Assembly (NCBI RefSeq): GCF_014851805.1
Contig: NZ_JACVAK010000002.1
Location: 186,001 to 250,000 of the forward strand
Direction of reading: 5' to 3'
Source of the DNA: Pseudoxanthomonas sp. PXM02
Lineage (GTDB): Bacteria > Pseudomonadota > Gammaproteobacteria > Xanthomonadales > Xanthomonadaceae
Length of the DNA stretch: 64,000 nucleotides
A program made the translations under genes and the position numbers. Below are positions 24,645 to 31,763 of this stretch, piece by piece (the first letter of the stretch is position 1; the number at the start of each line of letters is the position of its first letter). Below the pieces are notes generated by a model. The model was not told the DNA's origin and made no database searches. It saw only the letters and a list, made by a program, of their open reading frames with translations.

Positions 24645-26291
24645 ATGAAACGCTCGCTTCCGTTGCTGTTGTTGTCGCTTGGCATGACGCCCGCTTTCGC
24701 CGCCGACATTCCCGGCGGCGGCATCAGCGCCGACAACCTGTCGCGCCACGTCCGCGTGCTCGCATCGGACGAATTCGAAGGTCGGGCACCGGCGACGCCG
24801 GGCGAAGAGAAGACCATCGCCTACATCGTCGATGCGCTGAAGAAGGCCGGCGTCCAGCCTGGGGGCGAGCAGGGCGGATGGACGCAGGCGGTGCCGCTGG
24901 TGCGTGCGCAGGTTGATGGCCCGGTGACCGCGACGCTGGAGATCGGCGGTACGGAGCAGGCGCTCGCCAATGGTGACGACGTGGTCCTGCAGAGCCTGAG
25001 TCCGGTGGATCGCGTCAGCGTCGTGGATGCGCCGCTGGTGTTCGTCGGCTACGGCATCGCGGCGCCGGAGCGCGGCTGGGACGACTACAAGGGTGTCGAT
25101 CTGACAGGCAAGGTCGCGGTGGTGCTGATCAACGATCCGGACTACGAGACGTCACAACCCGGCTCGTTCGACGGTCGCGCGGTGACCTACTACGGTCGCT
25201 GGACCTACAAGTACGAAGAGCTCGCGCGCCAAGGCGCGGCGGGCGTGCTGATCGTCCACGAGACCGCACCGGCCGCCTACGGCTGGGCCACGGTACGTGC
25301 GTCCGGACTGTCGCCGGTGTTCGATATTCCGCGTGCGGACGCGGCGAAGTACCACACGCTGCTGCGCGGCTGGATGCAACGCGACCTGGCGGTGTCGCTG
25401 TTCCAGCGTGCCGGCCTGGATTTCGAAGCGGAGAAGAAGCGCGCGCAAATCGGGGCCTTTGCACCGGTGGCACTGGGCGATGCCACCCTGTCGGCCGCGT
25501 TCGCGGTCAAGCGCGACCAGGTGGTGACCCGCAATGTCATCGGGCGAATCGAGGGGAGCAAGCGGCCGGACGAGACCGTCATCTATTCCGCGCACTGGGA
25601 TGCGTATGGCATCGGCACACCGGATGCACAGGGCGATGGCATCCGCCATGGCGCGGTCGACAACGCGACCGGCGTGGCGGCCGTGATCGAACTGGCGCGC
25701 GTCTTCGCCGCCGGCCCGCGGCCGCAGCGCACGCTGCTGTTCATGGCGCTGACGGCCGAGGAAAAGGGATTGCAGGGCGCGACCTACTACGCGGCCAATC
25801 CCGTGGCGCCACTGGAGAAGACGGCGGCCGTGCTCAACATCGAGATGCTCAGCCCCGATGGTCCCAACCGCGACATTGCCTCGTGGGGCAACGGGCGCGT
25901 ATCGCTGGAAGGCGATCTGAAACGCGTGGCGGAGGCGCATGGCCGCACCTATTCGCCCGACCCCAACCTTGAGGCCGGCTTCTTTTACCGCGCCGATCAT
26001 TTCGCGTTCGCGCGGGCAGGCGTGCCGGCGATCACCGTCGGCGCCGGACTCGATCGCGTCGATGGTGGCGTCGCCAGCGGCAAGGCGCTGCGCGATGCGT
26101 ACTTCGCCAAGTGCTACCACCAACCCTGCGATGCCTGGACGGACACGTGGAATGCGACGGGCCAGGCGCAGGACGCCGAACTGCTGTACGCCCTCGGCCG
26201 GGAGATCGCCGACAGTGATGCGTGGCCCCGCTGGCTGAATGGGTCCGAGTTCAAGGCCACGCGCGAACGCAGCGAGACTGAACGCGAATAG
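24645..26291 (+). CDS. Secreted M28-family zinc peptidase
   Basis: A 548-residue exported peptidase. It has a signal peptide (cleavage expected after AFA, about residue 20), a protease-associated insert (about 130-260, with YYGRWTYKYEELARQGAAGV), and the M28 catalytic domain (about 280-500): YSAHWDAYGIG, DNATGVAAVIELARVF, TAEEKGLQGATYY and NIEMLSPDGPNR, then RADHFAFARAGVPA. These residues supply the two zinc sites and the general base Glu. Family members are aminopeptidases that act on peptides in the periplasm or outside. A TAGACT box (24607-24612) may be its promoter. Confidence 0.92.
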   Translation: MKRSLPLLLLSLGMTPAFAADIPGGGISADNLSRHVRVLASDEFEGRAPATPGEEKTIAYIVDALKKAGVQPGGEQGGWTQAVPLVRAQVDGPVTATLEIGGTEQALANGDDVVLQSLSPVDRVSVVDAPLVFVGYGIAAPERGWDDYKGVDLTGKVAVVLINDPDYETSQPGSFDGRAVTYYGRWTYKYEELARQGAAGVLIVHETAPAAYGWATVRASGLSPVFDIPRADAAKYHTLLRGWMQRDLAVSLFQRAGLDFEAEKKRAQIGAFAPVALGDATLSAAFAVKRDQVVTRNVIGRIEGSKRPDETVIYSAHWDAYGIGTPDAQGDGIRHGAVDNATGVAAVIELARVFAAGPRPQRTLLFMALTAEEKGLQGATYYAANPVAPLEKTAAVLNIEMLSPDGPNRDIASWGNGRVSLEGDLKRVAEAHGRTYSPDPNLEAGFFYRADHFAFARAGVPAITVGAGLDRVDGGVASGKALRDAYFAKCYHQPCDAWTDTWNATGQAQDAELLYALGREIADSDAWPRWLNGSEFKATRERSETERE

Positions 26292-26360
26292 TGGCGCTGG
26301 CGCACGCCGTTCACGGCCGTGCGCGCGCTATGCTGCCGCTTCTCTTATCGCAGCATCGGA

Positions 26361-26801
26361 ATGCCTGTGGCTCCTCTTCATGCGCTGGTCTATCAGAGCC
26401 AGGCGACGCGTCCATTGGAAGCGTCCGATCTCGACATGCTGCTGCTGGACGCGCGCATCAACAACGAACTTGCCAACGTCACCGGCGCGCTGATCTATGG
26501 CAACCAGCAGTTCGTGCAGTACCTCGAAGGCACGCGTGCCGACGTGGAGCAGATCTATGCGCGGATCACCCGTGCCAGCCAGCACCACCGGCTGGAGATC
26601 CTGGAGCAGGGCAGGGTGGACGCACGCCGTTTCCAGCGCTGGCACATGGGCTTCGCCGATGCGCCGCAGGGCGTGGTGCAGCAACTGAGCCAGGCCCAGT
26701 GGCAGCGCGAGCGGCCATGGGTAGAGGACGAATCCTCGACCTCGCGTGGCCTGTCGCGCCTGCTGGCGTTCTGGAAAGAGGAAGCGGTGCTCTCGCGCTG
26801 A
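26361..26801 (+). CDS. BLUF-domain blue-light photoreceptor
   Basis: A 146-residue protein that is almost only a BLUF domain (about 3-95), which binds FAD and changes hydrogen bonding on blue-light absorption. Key residues appear in place: Tyr in HALVYQSQA, Asn in ARINNELANVTGALIY and Gln in NQQFVQYLEG. The C-terminal 50 residues hold the capping helices (VQQLSQAQWQRERPW) and no output domain, so signalling probably works through a partner protein. ATG 26361 is chosen because it starts the domain. It is convergent with a VOC gene six bases away. Confidence 0.88.
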   Translation: MPVAPLHALVYQSQATRPLEASDLDMLLLDARINNELANVTGALIYGNQQFVQYLEGTRADVEQIYARITRASQHHRLEILEQGRVDARRFQRWHMGFADAPQGVVQQLSQAQWQRERPWVEDESSTSRGLSRLLAFWKEEAVLSR

Positions 26802-26807
26802 CGCGGA

Positions 26808-27194
26808 TCAGGGCCAGCGGTTCGGCTTGGCGCGTGCGCTGTCTTCGTTCATCGGTACCACGCAGAAGCGGTGGCCGGTGGGCGCTTCCATCACCCACCA
26901 GCGGTTGCGTACGTGCTGCACGCGTTTCGCGCCCAGCGCTTCCAGCCGTGCGACTTCGGCTTCGATATCGTCGGTTTCGATATCCAGGTGCACGCGCGCT
27001 TCGTGCTTCACCTTCTGCACTTCGATGTGCAGCCCGCCCGGACCGGGCTCGAACTTGTCGTAGATGCCCAGGCCCCCGTCGTCGGGGTCGGTGACCTTCA
27101 GTCCGAGGGCGGCGCCCCAGAACGCGGACGCGGCAGGCAGGTCATCCACCTGGCTGTCGATGATGAAACCGGCGAGACGGCTGCGATGGGCCAT
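26808..27194 (-). CDS. VOC-family protein (glyoxalase-like) 1
   Basis: A 128-residue protein of the vicinal oxygen chelate superfamily: AGFIIDSQVDDLPAASAFWGAALG at the N-terminus, GLHIEVQKVKHEARVHLDIETDD in the middle and APTGHRFCVVP at the end, the single-unit form that dimerises. Glyoxalase, dioxygenase or resistance functions exist in the family; none can be chosen. It starts 48 bases after the stop of another VOC gene, on the same strand, and may belong to the tail of the dehydrogenase operon. Confidence 0.85.
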   Translation of the reverse strand: MAHRSRLAGFIIDSQVDDLPAASAFWGAALGLKVTDPDDGGLGIYDKFEPGPGGLHIEVQKVKHEARVHLDIETDDIEAEVARLEALGAKRVQHVRNRWWVMEAPTGHRFCVVPMNEDSARAKPNRWP

Positions 27195-27241
27195 GGCGGA
27201 TTCCCGGGTGGAGGACGGCGCCATCCTGCCACTGTTCGCGG

Positions 27242-27613
27242 TCAGGTGTCGTCCGCGACCGGGGTGCCGAACTGCAGCAGGTAGCCGTTGTTGTCGTAGA
27301 CGGCGAACTCGCGCATGCCGTACGCGAAGGTCTCGGGTGTGTAGCAGATGCGGGCGCGGTCGCGCACGGTGTCCCACAGTGCGTCGACATCGGCCACTTC
27401 CAGGTACAGCGAGCCGGTGAATCCCGGTGCGGTGTCGCCCTCGTGGTCGTTCAGTCCGGACAGCATCAGTTCGGCGCTGTCCCGATGCAGCGCCAGCCAG
27501 CCATGTTCCAGCGCCCCGGAGGCGATGTCGAAGCCCAGCACGTCGCGGTAGAACGCGAGCGTGCCGGGCAGGTCCGGCGTCCGCAGCATCGGCGTCAGCC
27601 GGCGGAAGGTCAC
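27242..27613 (-). CDS. VOC-family protein (glyoxalase-like) 2, coupled to the E2 gene
   Basis: A 123-residue VOC protein (RRLTPMLRTPDLPGTLAFYRD, LGFDI, SLYLEVADVDALWDTVRD, FAVYDNNGYLLQFG). The GTG start overlaps the E2 stop in a GTGA, which predicts coupled translation as the last gene of the 2-oxoacid dehydrogenase operon. A longer frame upstream would lie wholly inside E2 and is rejected. The metal and substrate are unknown. Confidence 0.85.
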   Translation of the reverse strand: MTFRRLTPMLRTPDLPGTLAFYRDVLGFDIASGALEHGWLALHRDSAELMLSGLNDHEGDTAPGFTGSLYLEVADVDALWDTVRDRARICYTPETFAYGMREFAVYDNNGYLLQFGTPVADDT

Positions 27614-28986
27614 GCCGGCAGGGCCAGGTCGTCGATCAGGGCCTTGAGGAAGCGCGCGGCTTCGCCGCCCGTGCAGGCACGGTGGTCGAACGTCACCGAC
27701 AGCGGAATGATCTTGTGCGATTCGAAGCCGCCCATCACCGGCGTGACCTGGTGGCGCGCACGGCCGGCAGCGACGATGGCCACGCACGGCGGCACCACGA
27801 CCGGCGTGGCGTAGCGGCCGGCGAACATGCCGAAGTTCGACAGCGAGATCGTGTAGCCGGTCAGTTCCGACGGCGGGATGCTGCGGTCTTCCACCTGCGT
27901 GCGCAGGCGGTTGATGCTCTCGCGCACGCCACCGGCTTCCAACAGGTCGGCGTTGCGCAGCGCCGGCACGAACAGGCCGTCATCGGTATCCACGGCGATG
28001 CCGATGTCCACATGCGGATGCAGCGTGCGAGTCAGCTTCTCGCCGTCGAACCACGCATTCATCGCCGGCACCGCCTTGCAGGCGCGCACGATGGCGCGCA
28101 CCAGCCGACCGGTGACATCGTTGCCCGGCGTCCAGGCATGGATGTCGGCATCGTCGCTCAAGGTGGTTGGCACGACCTTGGCATGGGCGTCGGCCATCAC
28201 GCGCGCCATGTTCCGGCGCACACCCTTGAGCTGTTCGGGCTGGCCGCTAACGGAGACGTCCGGCGGCTGCGTGCGCATCGGCTTGCCGCTGGCGGACAGC
28301 GTGGTGCGCTGGGCGGTCGCGATCGGCGCGGGCGCGGGCGCGGGAGCGGCGACGCTGCGCACGGCCGGCGTCGCGACGCTGCCTCCACGCGCAGAGCCAT
28401 CGGCAGCGGCCTGCTTCACGTCCTGCATCGTCACCGCGCCGTCGGCACCGGTGGCGCGCACGCGCGCCAGGTCCACACCCAGCTTCTTCGCCATCGCGCG
28501 CACGGCCGGCATCGCCTTGACGCCGCCGACGGCGACCGCCTGCTCAGTGTGGATCGCATTGGAGGACTGCATCGCGCCGACGACGGTGCCGGCGTCGGCA
28601 TCAGCGGAAGCGACATCGGTCGCGACGGGCGCTGTCTCGGCGGCGGGACTCGCGACTGACGTCGCTCCCACAGAAGCGGTCGTCTTGGGCGGACCATGGT
28701 GGTGGCCGGTGTCCTGGCCTTCGGCGCGCTGCGGCAGGCTGGCATCGGGTTCGAATACCGCCAGCATGCTGCCGGTGACGACGACATCGCCGGCGGCGCC
28801 GGCCAGCTTCGTGACCTTGCCCGACACCGGCGAGGGCACTTCGACGACGGCCTTCGCCGTTTCCATCGACACCAGCGGCTCGTCCAGCCGGATCACGTCG
28901 CCTTCCTTGACGAACCATTCGACGATGGTCGCGTCCGGGAGGCCTTCGCCCAGGTCGGGAAGGTGGAAGGTCTTGCTCTCGCTCAT
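27610..28986 (-). CDS. 2-oxoacid dehydrogenase E2 (branched-chain type) acyltransferase
   Basis: A 458-residue dihydrolipoyl acyltransferase. It has one lipoyl domain (1-80, lipoylated Lys45 in METAKAVVEV), a long flexible linker (about 85-150), a peripheral-subunit-binding domain (about 153-192, MPAVRAMAKKLGVDLARV), an Ala/Pro linker, and the catalytic core (about 230-458) ending DHRACTGGEAARFL. The core motif has T where many E2s have D (DHRxxDG), seen in some branched-chain E2s. Residues about 103-114 of the linker are encoded by an intergenic-type repeat. The start overlaps the SH3 gene stop (ATGA). No E3 gene is present in the operon. Confidence 0.92.
   Translation of the reverse strand: MSESKTFHLPDLGEGLPDATIVEWFVKEGDVIRLDEPLVSMETAKAVVEVPSPVSGKVTKLAGAAGDVVVTGSMLAVFEPDASLPQRAEGQDTGHHHGPPKTTASVGATSVASPAAETAPVATDVASADADAGTVVGAMQSSNAIHTEQAVAVGGVKAMPAVRAMAKKLGVDLARVRATGADGAVTMQDVKQAAADGSARGGSVATPAVRSVAAPAPAPAPIATAQRTTLSASGKPMRTQPPDVSVSGQPEQLKGVRRNMARVMADAHAKVVPTTLSDDADIHAWTPGNDVTGRLVRAIVRACKAVPAMNAWFDGEKLTRTLHPHVDIGIAVDTDDGLFVPALRNADLLEAGGVRESINRLRTQVEDRSIPPSELTGYTISLSNFGMFAGRYATPVVVPPCVAIVAAGRARHQVTPVMGGFESHKIIPLSVTFDHRACTGGEAARFLKALIDDLALPA
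28647..28678. repeat. REP-like repeat inside the E2 coding region
   Basis: Bases 28650-28676 match 25 of 27 bases of the intergenic repeat at 53971-53997 (core GACGTCGCTCC, ends CAGAAG). Here it is in frame and encodes the linker residues SVGATSVASP of E2. Confidence 0.85.
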
Positions 28987-29351
28987 TCGGATGTCTCTTC
29001 GGAAGTCGTTTCGTTGATCAGGTCCAGGTCGCGCGCCGGCAGCCAGCCGCTGCGGCCGTCCGCATGCGTGCACCACCACCAGTCGCCCAGTTCGTGCAGC
29101 AGGGCGACGGTGTCGCCGGCCTGCACGTCGAGTTCCCGCGCGGAATAGTCGCGTAGGGCGATGGCGTGGCCACCATCCTGCGGTTGCAGCCAGTCCACCG
29201 GCGCCCAGCCGGCGTTGCCGTCGGCGGTGGTGGTCCAGGCGAACGCCGGCCACTCGGTGTCGCGTGCGCCCAGCGCGACCACGTCGCCGCACGCGAACCG
29301 GATCGGGTTCGCGTACTGCGTGCGGTAGTCGCGAATGGCGCGCGCGTGCAT
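28983..29351 (-). CDS. Protein with two SH3-like domains between E1beta and E2
   Basis: A 122-residue protein made of two SH3-like units. The second is the clearer: ALRDYSARELDVQAGD, then VALLHELGDWWWCTHADGRS and GWLPARDL, the standard ALYDY...GD...WW...G..G..P pattern. The first is AIRDYRTQYANPIRFACGDV with WAPVDWLQ. It overlaps E2 by four bases and E1beta by one (TGATG), so it is made together with the complex. No catalytic motif is seen. A likely inference is a scaffold binding Pro-rich E2 linkers; this is untested. Confidence 0.85.
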   Translation of the reverse strand: MHARAIRDYRTQYANPIRFACGDVVALGARDTEWPAFAWTTTADGNAGWAPVDWLQPQDGGHAIALRDYSARELDVQAGDTVALLHELGDWWWCTHADGRSGWLPARDLDLINETTSEETSE

Positions 29352-30394
29352 CAGCCGGCCGCCATCGCCCGCTTCGCCGCCGCGACGATCTTGTCGACGC
29401 TGGGCAGGTACTTCATTTCCAGGCGGAACAGCGGGATGTGCGTGTCGTAGCCGGTGACGCGCTCGACGGGGACCAGCAGGTCGTACATCGAGTGTTCGGC
29501 CAGGCGCGCGGCGATCTCGGCGCCGAAGCCGGCGGTGCGCGGCGCTTCGTGCACGATCACGCAGCGGCCGGTCTTGGCCACCGACTCGGCGATGGTGTCG
29601 AAGTCGAGCGGGCGCAGCGTGGCGACGTCGATGACTTCCGCGCTGATGCCTTCACCAGCCAGTTTGTCGGCGGCTTCCAGCGCTTCCTTCACCTGCGCGC
29701 CCCAGGTCACCAGGGTCACGTCGGTGCCGTCGCGCAGCACGAAGCACACGTCCAGCGGCAGCGCTTCGCCGTCGTCGGCGACCACTTCCTTGTACTGGCG
29801 GTAGATGCGCTTGGGCTCCATGTAGATGACCGGGTCCGGATCGCGGATCGCGGCCAGCAGCAGGCCATAGGCGCGCTGCGGCGACGACGGCATCACCACG
29901 CGCAGGCCGGGCACGTTGGTGAAGATCGCCTCGTTGGCTTCGCTGTGGTGTTCCGGCGCGCGGATACCGCCGCCCCACGGTACGCGTAGCACCATCGGAC
30001 AGTGCAGGCGGCCGCGCGTGCGGGTACGCAGGCGCGCGGCATGGCAGATGATGTGGTCGACCATCGGATAGACGAAGCCGTCGAACTGCGCTTCGGCGAC
30101 CGGCTTCATGCCCTGCGCGGCCAGGCCGATGGTCAGGCCGGCGATGGTGGTCTCGTCCAGCGGCGTGTCGAGTACGCGCTCCGGACCGAACTTCTGCTGC
30201 AGGCCGGCGGTGGCGCGGAACACGCCGCCGTTCACTCCGACGTCCTCGCCGAGCACCAGCACGGATTCGTCGTGCGCGATCTCCCAGGCCAGCGCCTGGG
30301 TGATGGCTTCGATCAGGGTGATCGCGGTCGGGGTCGCCACGGTCTCGGCGTTCTGTGTCTTCGCCACGGTCTTGTTCTCCATCACGGCGCTCAT
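29351..30394 (-). CDS. 2-oxoacid dehydrogenase E1 beta subunit
   Basis: A 347-residue thiamine-diphosphate enzyme subunit that pairs with E1alpha to decarboxylate 2-oxoacids and acylate E2. Typical stretches are GEDVGVNGGVFRATAGLQ, FGPERVLDTPLDE, AEAQFDGFVYPMVDHI, RVPWGGGIRAPEHHSE and IDVATLRPLDFDTI with HEAPRTAGFGAEI. The RVPWGG and HHSE segments fit branched-chain rather than pyruvate E1beta. A GGAGGG ribosome-binding site precedes the ATG, which overlaps the E1alpha stop (ATGA). Confidence 0.94.
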   Translation of the reverse strand: MSAVMENKTVAKTQNAETVATPTAITLIEAITQALAWEIAHDESVLVLGEDVGVNGGVFRATAGLQQKFGPERVLDTPLDETTIAGLTIGLAAQGMKPVAEAQFDGFVYPMVDHIICHAARLRTRTRGRLHCPMVLRVPWGGGIRAPEHHSEANEAIFTNVPGLRVVMPSSPQRAYGLLLAAIRDPDPVIYMEPKRIYRQYKEVVADDGEALPLDVCFVLRDGTDVTLVTWGAQVKEALEAADKLAGEGISAEVIDVATLRPLDFDTIAESVAKTGRCVIVHEAPRTAGFGAEIAARLAEHSMYDLLVPVERVTGYDTHIPLFRLEMKYLPSVDKIVAAAKRAMAAG

Positions 30395-31476
30395 GCGCGG
30401 CCCTCCGCAGCGATCGCAGCGGCACGTTGCTGCAGCAGTTCCGGCGGCGGATCGGCATACAGGTAGTCGAACATCGCCTCGACCGGCTGCACCGGAGTGT
30501 TGAGGTAGGCGTTGACCTCTTCGTCGACCAGGGCGCCGCATTCTTCCTTCCACGCGGCTTCGTCGGCTTCGCTCCAGGCGCCCTGTGCGGTCAGCCAGGT
30601 GCGCAGGCGGGTCATCGGCTCGCGCTCCCAGCCGGCCTTCACTTCGGCGTCGTCGCGGTAGCGGCGGGCGTCGTCGGCGGTGGTGTGGTCGGACAGGCGG
30701 TAGGTGACGAATTCGATCACCGTGCCGCCCTGGCCCTTGCGTGCGCGTTCGCTGGCGCGGCGCATGCCTTCCAGCACGGCGATCAGATCGTTGCCGTCAA
30801 CCTGCAGGCAGTGGAGACCGCCGGCCAGGCCCTTCTGCGCCAGTGTCTGCGCACCGGTCTGCGCGCTGCGCGGCACCGAGATCGCCCAACCGTTGTTGAT
30901 GACGCCCAGCACCAGCGGCAGTTCATAGGCACCGGCGGAATTCAGCGCGGCGTAGAAGTCGGTCTTCGACGAACCGCCGTCGCCGCAGGTGCTCACCGCG
31001 ATGTGCGACTGCTTGCGCAGCTTGAACGAGAGCGCCGCGCCGGCCGCATGCAGGCACTGGGTCGAGATCGGCACGCAGAACGGGAAGTCGTTGCGCGCAT
31101 CGCTGGCGCGGTCGTAGTCGCTGCCGCGCTCGTCGCCGCCCCAGTACATCAGCACGTCGCGCGGCTTCACCCCGCGCATGAACATGGCGCCGTACTCGCG
31201 GTAGCTGGGCGCGTAGACGTCGCCGGTGCGCATCGAGGCGCCGATGCCGACGTGGGTGGCCTCGTGACCCAGGCAGCTGGCGTAGGTGCCCAGCTTGCCG
31301 GTGCGCTGCAGGGCGATCGCCTTGGTGTCGAAGGTGCGGACGAACAGCATCTGCTTGAACAGCTCGCGCAGGCGGGCGACGTCGCGCCCGGCCTCGGGCA
31401 GGTCATCGCGCACCAGGGTGCCGTCGGGGCCCAGGTACTGGAGGTATTCGATCTCGAAGCTTGCGGCGGTGGTCAT
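30391..31476 (-). CDS. 2-oxoacid dehydrogenase E1 alpha subunit (branched-chain type)
   Basis: A 361-residue subunit with the thiamine diphosphate motif GDGGSSKTDFYAALNSAG...NNGWAIS. The N-terminus EIEYLQYLGPDGTL and the sequence GHEATHVGIGASMR, APSYREYGAMFMRG and TYRLSDHTTADD point to branched-chain 2-oxoacid dehydrogenase. In related Xanthomonas this reaction supplies branched acyl-CoA starters for fatty acids. It is the first gene of the minus-strand operon E1alpha-E1beta-SH3-E2-VOC. A longer frame upstream has a composition unlike the family and is rejected; ATG 31476 gives the standard N-terminus. Confidence 0.93.
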   Translation of the reverse strand: MTTAASFEIEYLQYLGPDGTLVRDDLPEAGRDVARLRELFKQMLFVRTFDTKAIALQRTGKLGTYASCLGHEATHVGIGASMRTGDVYAPSYREYGAMFMRGVKPRDVLMYWGGDERGSDYDRASDARNDFPFCVPISTQCLHAAGAALSFKLRKQSHIAVSTCGDGGSSKTDFYAALNSAGAYELPLVLGVINNGWAISVPRSAQTGAQTLAQKGLAGGLHCLQVDGNDLIAVLEGMRRASERARKGQGGTVIEFVTYRLSDHTTADDARRYRDDAEVKAGWEREPMTRLRTWLTAQGAWSEADEAAWKEECGALVDEEVNAYLNTPVQPVEAMFDYLYADPPPELLQQRAAAIAAEGRA

Positions 31477-31714
31477 CTGGACGGTGTTCTCGTCAGCCGG
31501 CGGAATTGGTTTCAAATGTAATTTTAGGGACTGCGTCCCTGACTGCCGTCGTGCATTGCAGCAAGACGAGGGCGCATGGCGCGCGTCGTCGGGCGAAAAC
31601 GGTGCGGAAACAGGCGGTTGCCGCGTGTCGTTCGGTGTCAGTCCGCCTGCCGCTCGGGGTGGGCTGGACGTGTCGTGCGTCCCATCATGCGCGAACGGCG
31701 CCTCCGGAACGACA

Positions 31715-31738
31715 AGGGGCGCGGTTGCCCGCGCCCCT
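31715..31738. terminator. GC-rich hairpin after the nuclease gene
   Basis: Ten-base stem AGGGGCGCGG/CCGCGCCCCT with loop TTGC, 26 bases beyond the nuclease stop. On the minus strand it is followed by TTGTCGTT, a weak T tract. The 287-base gap between this gene and E1alpha otherwise shows no gene. Confidence 0.65.
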
Positions 31739-31763
31739 GTCGACCCCACGATGTCGCGAAAGT

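Noticed and set aside
26291..27094. 267-codon frame starting at the end of the M28 gene
   Set aside because: It overlaps the BLUF gene in another frame and has no recognisable domain.
27610..28986. E2 catalytic motif with T in place of D as a sign of a dead enzyme
   Set aside because: DHRxxTGG is found in some branched-chain-type E2 proteins and the rest of the core is intact, so inactivity cannot be claimed.
31477..31749. N-terminal extension of E1alpha
   Set aside because: The extra 91 residues are low-complexity and not part of the E1alpha family; the ATG at 31476 fits the standard beginning.
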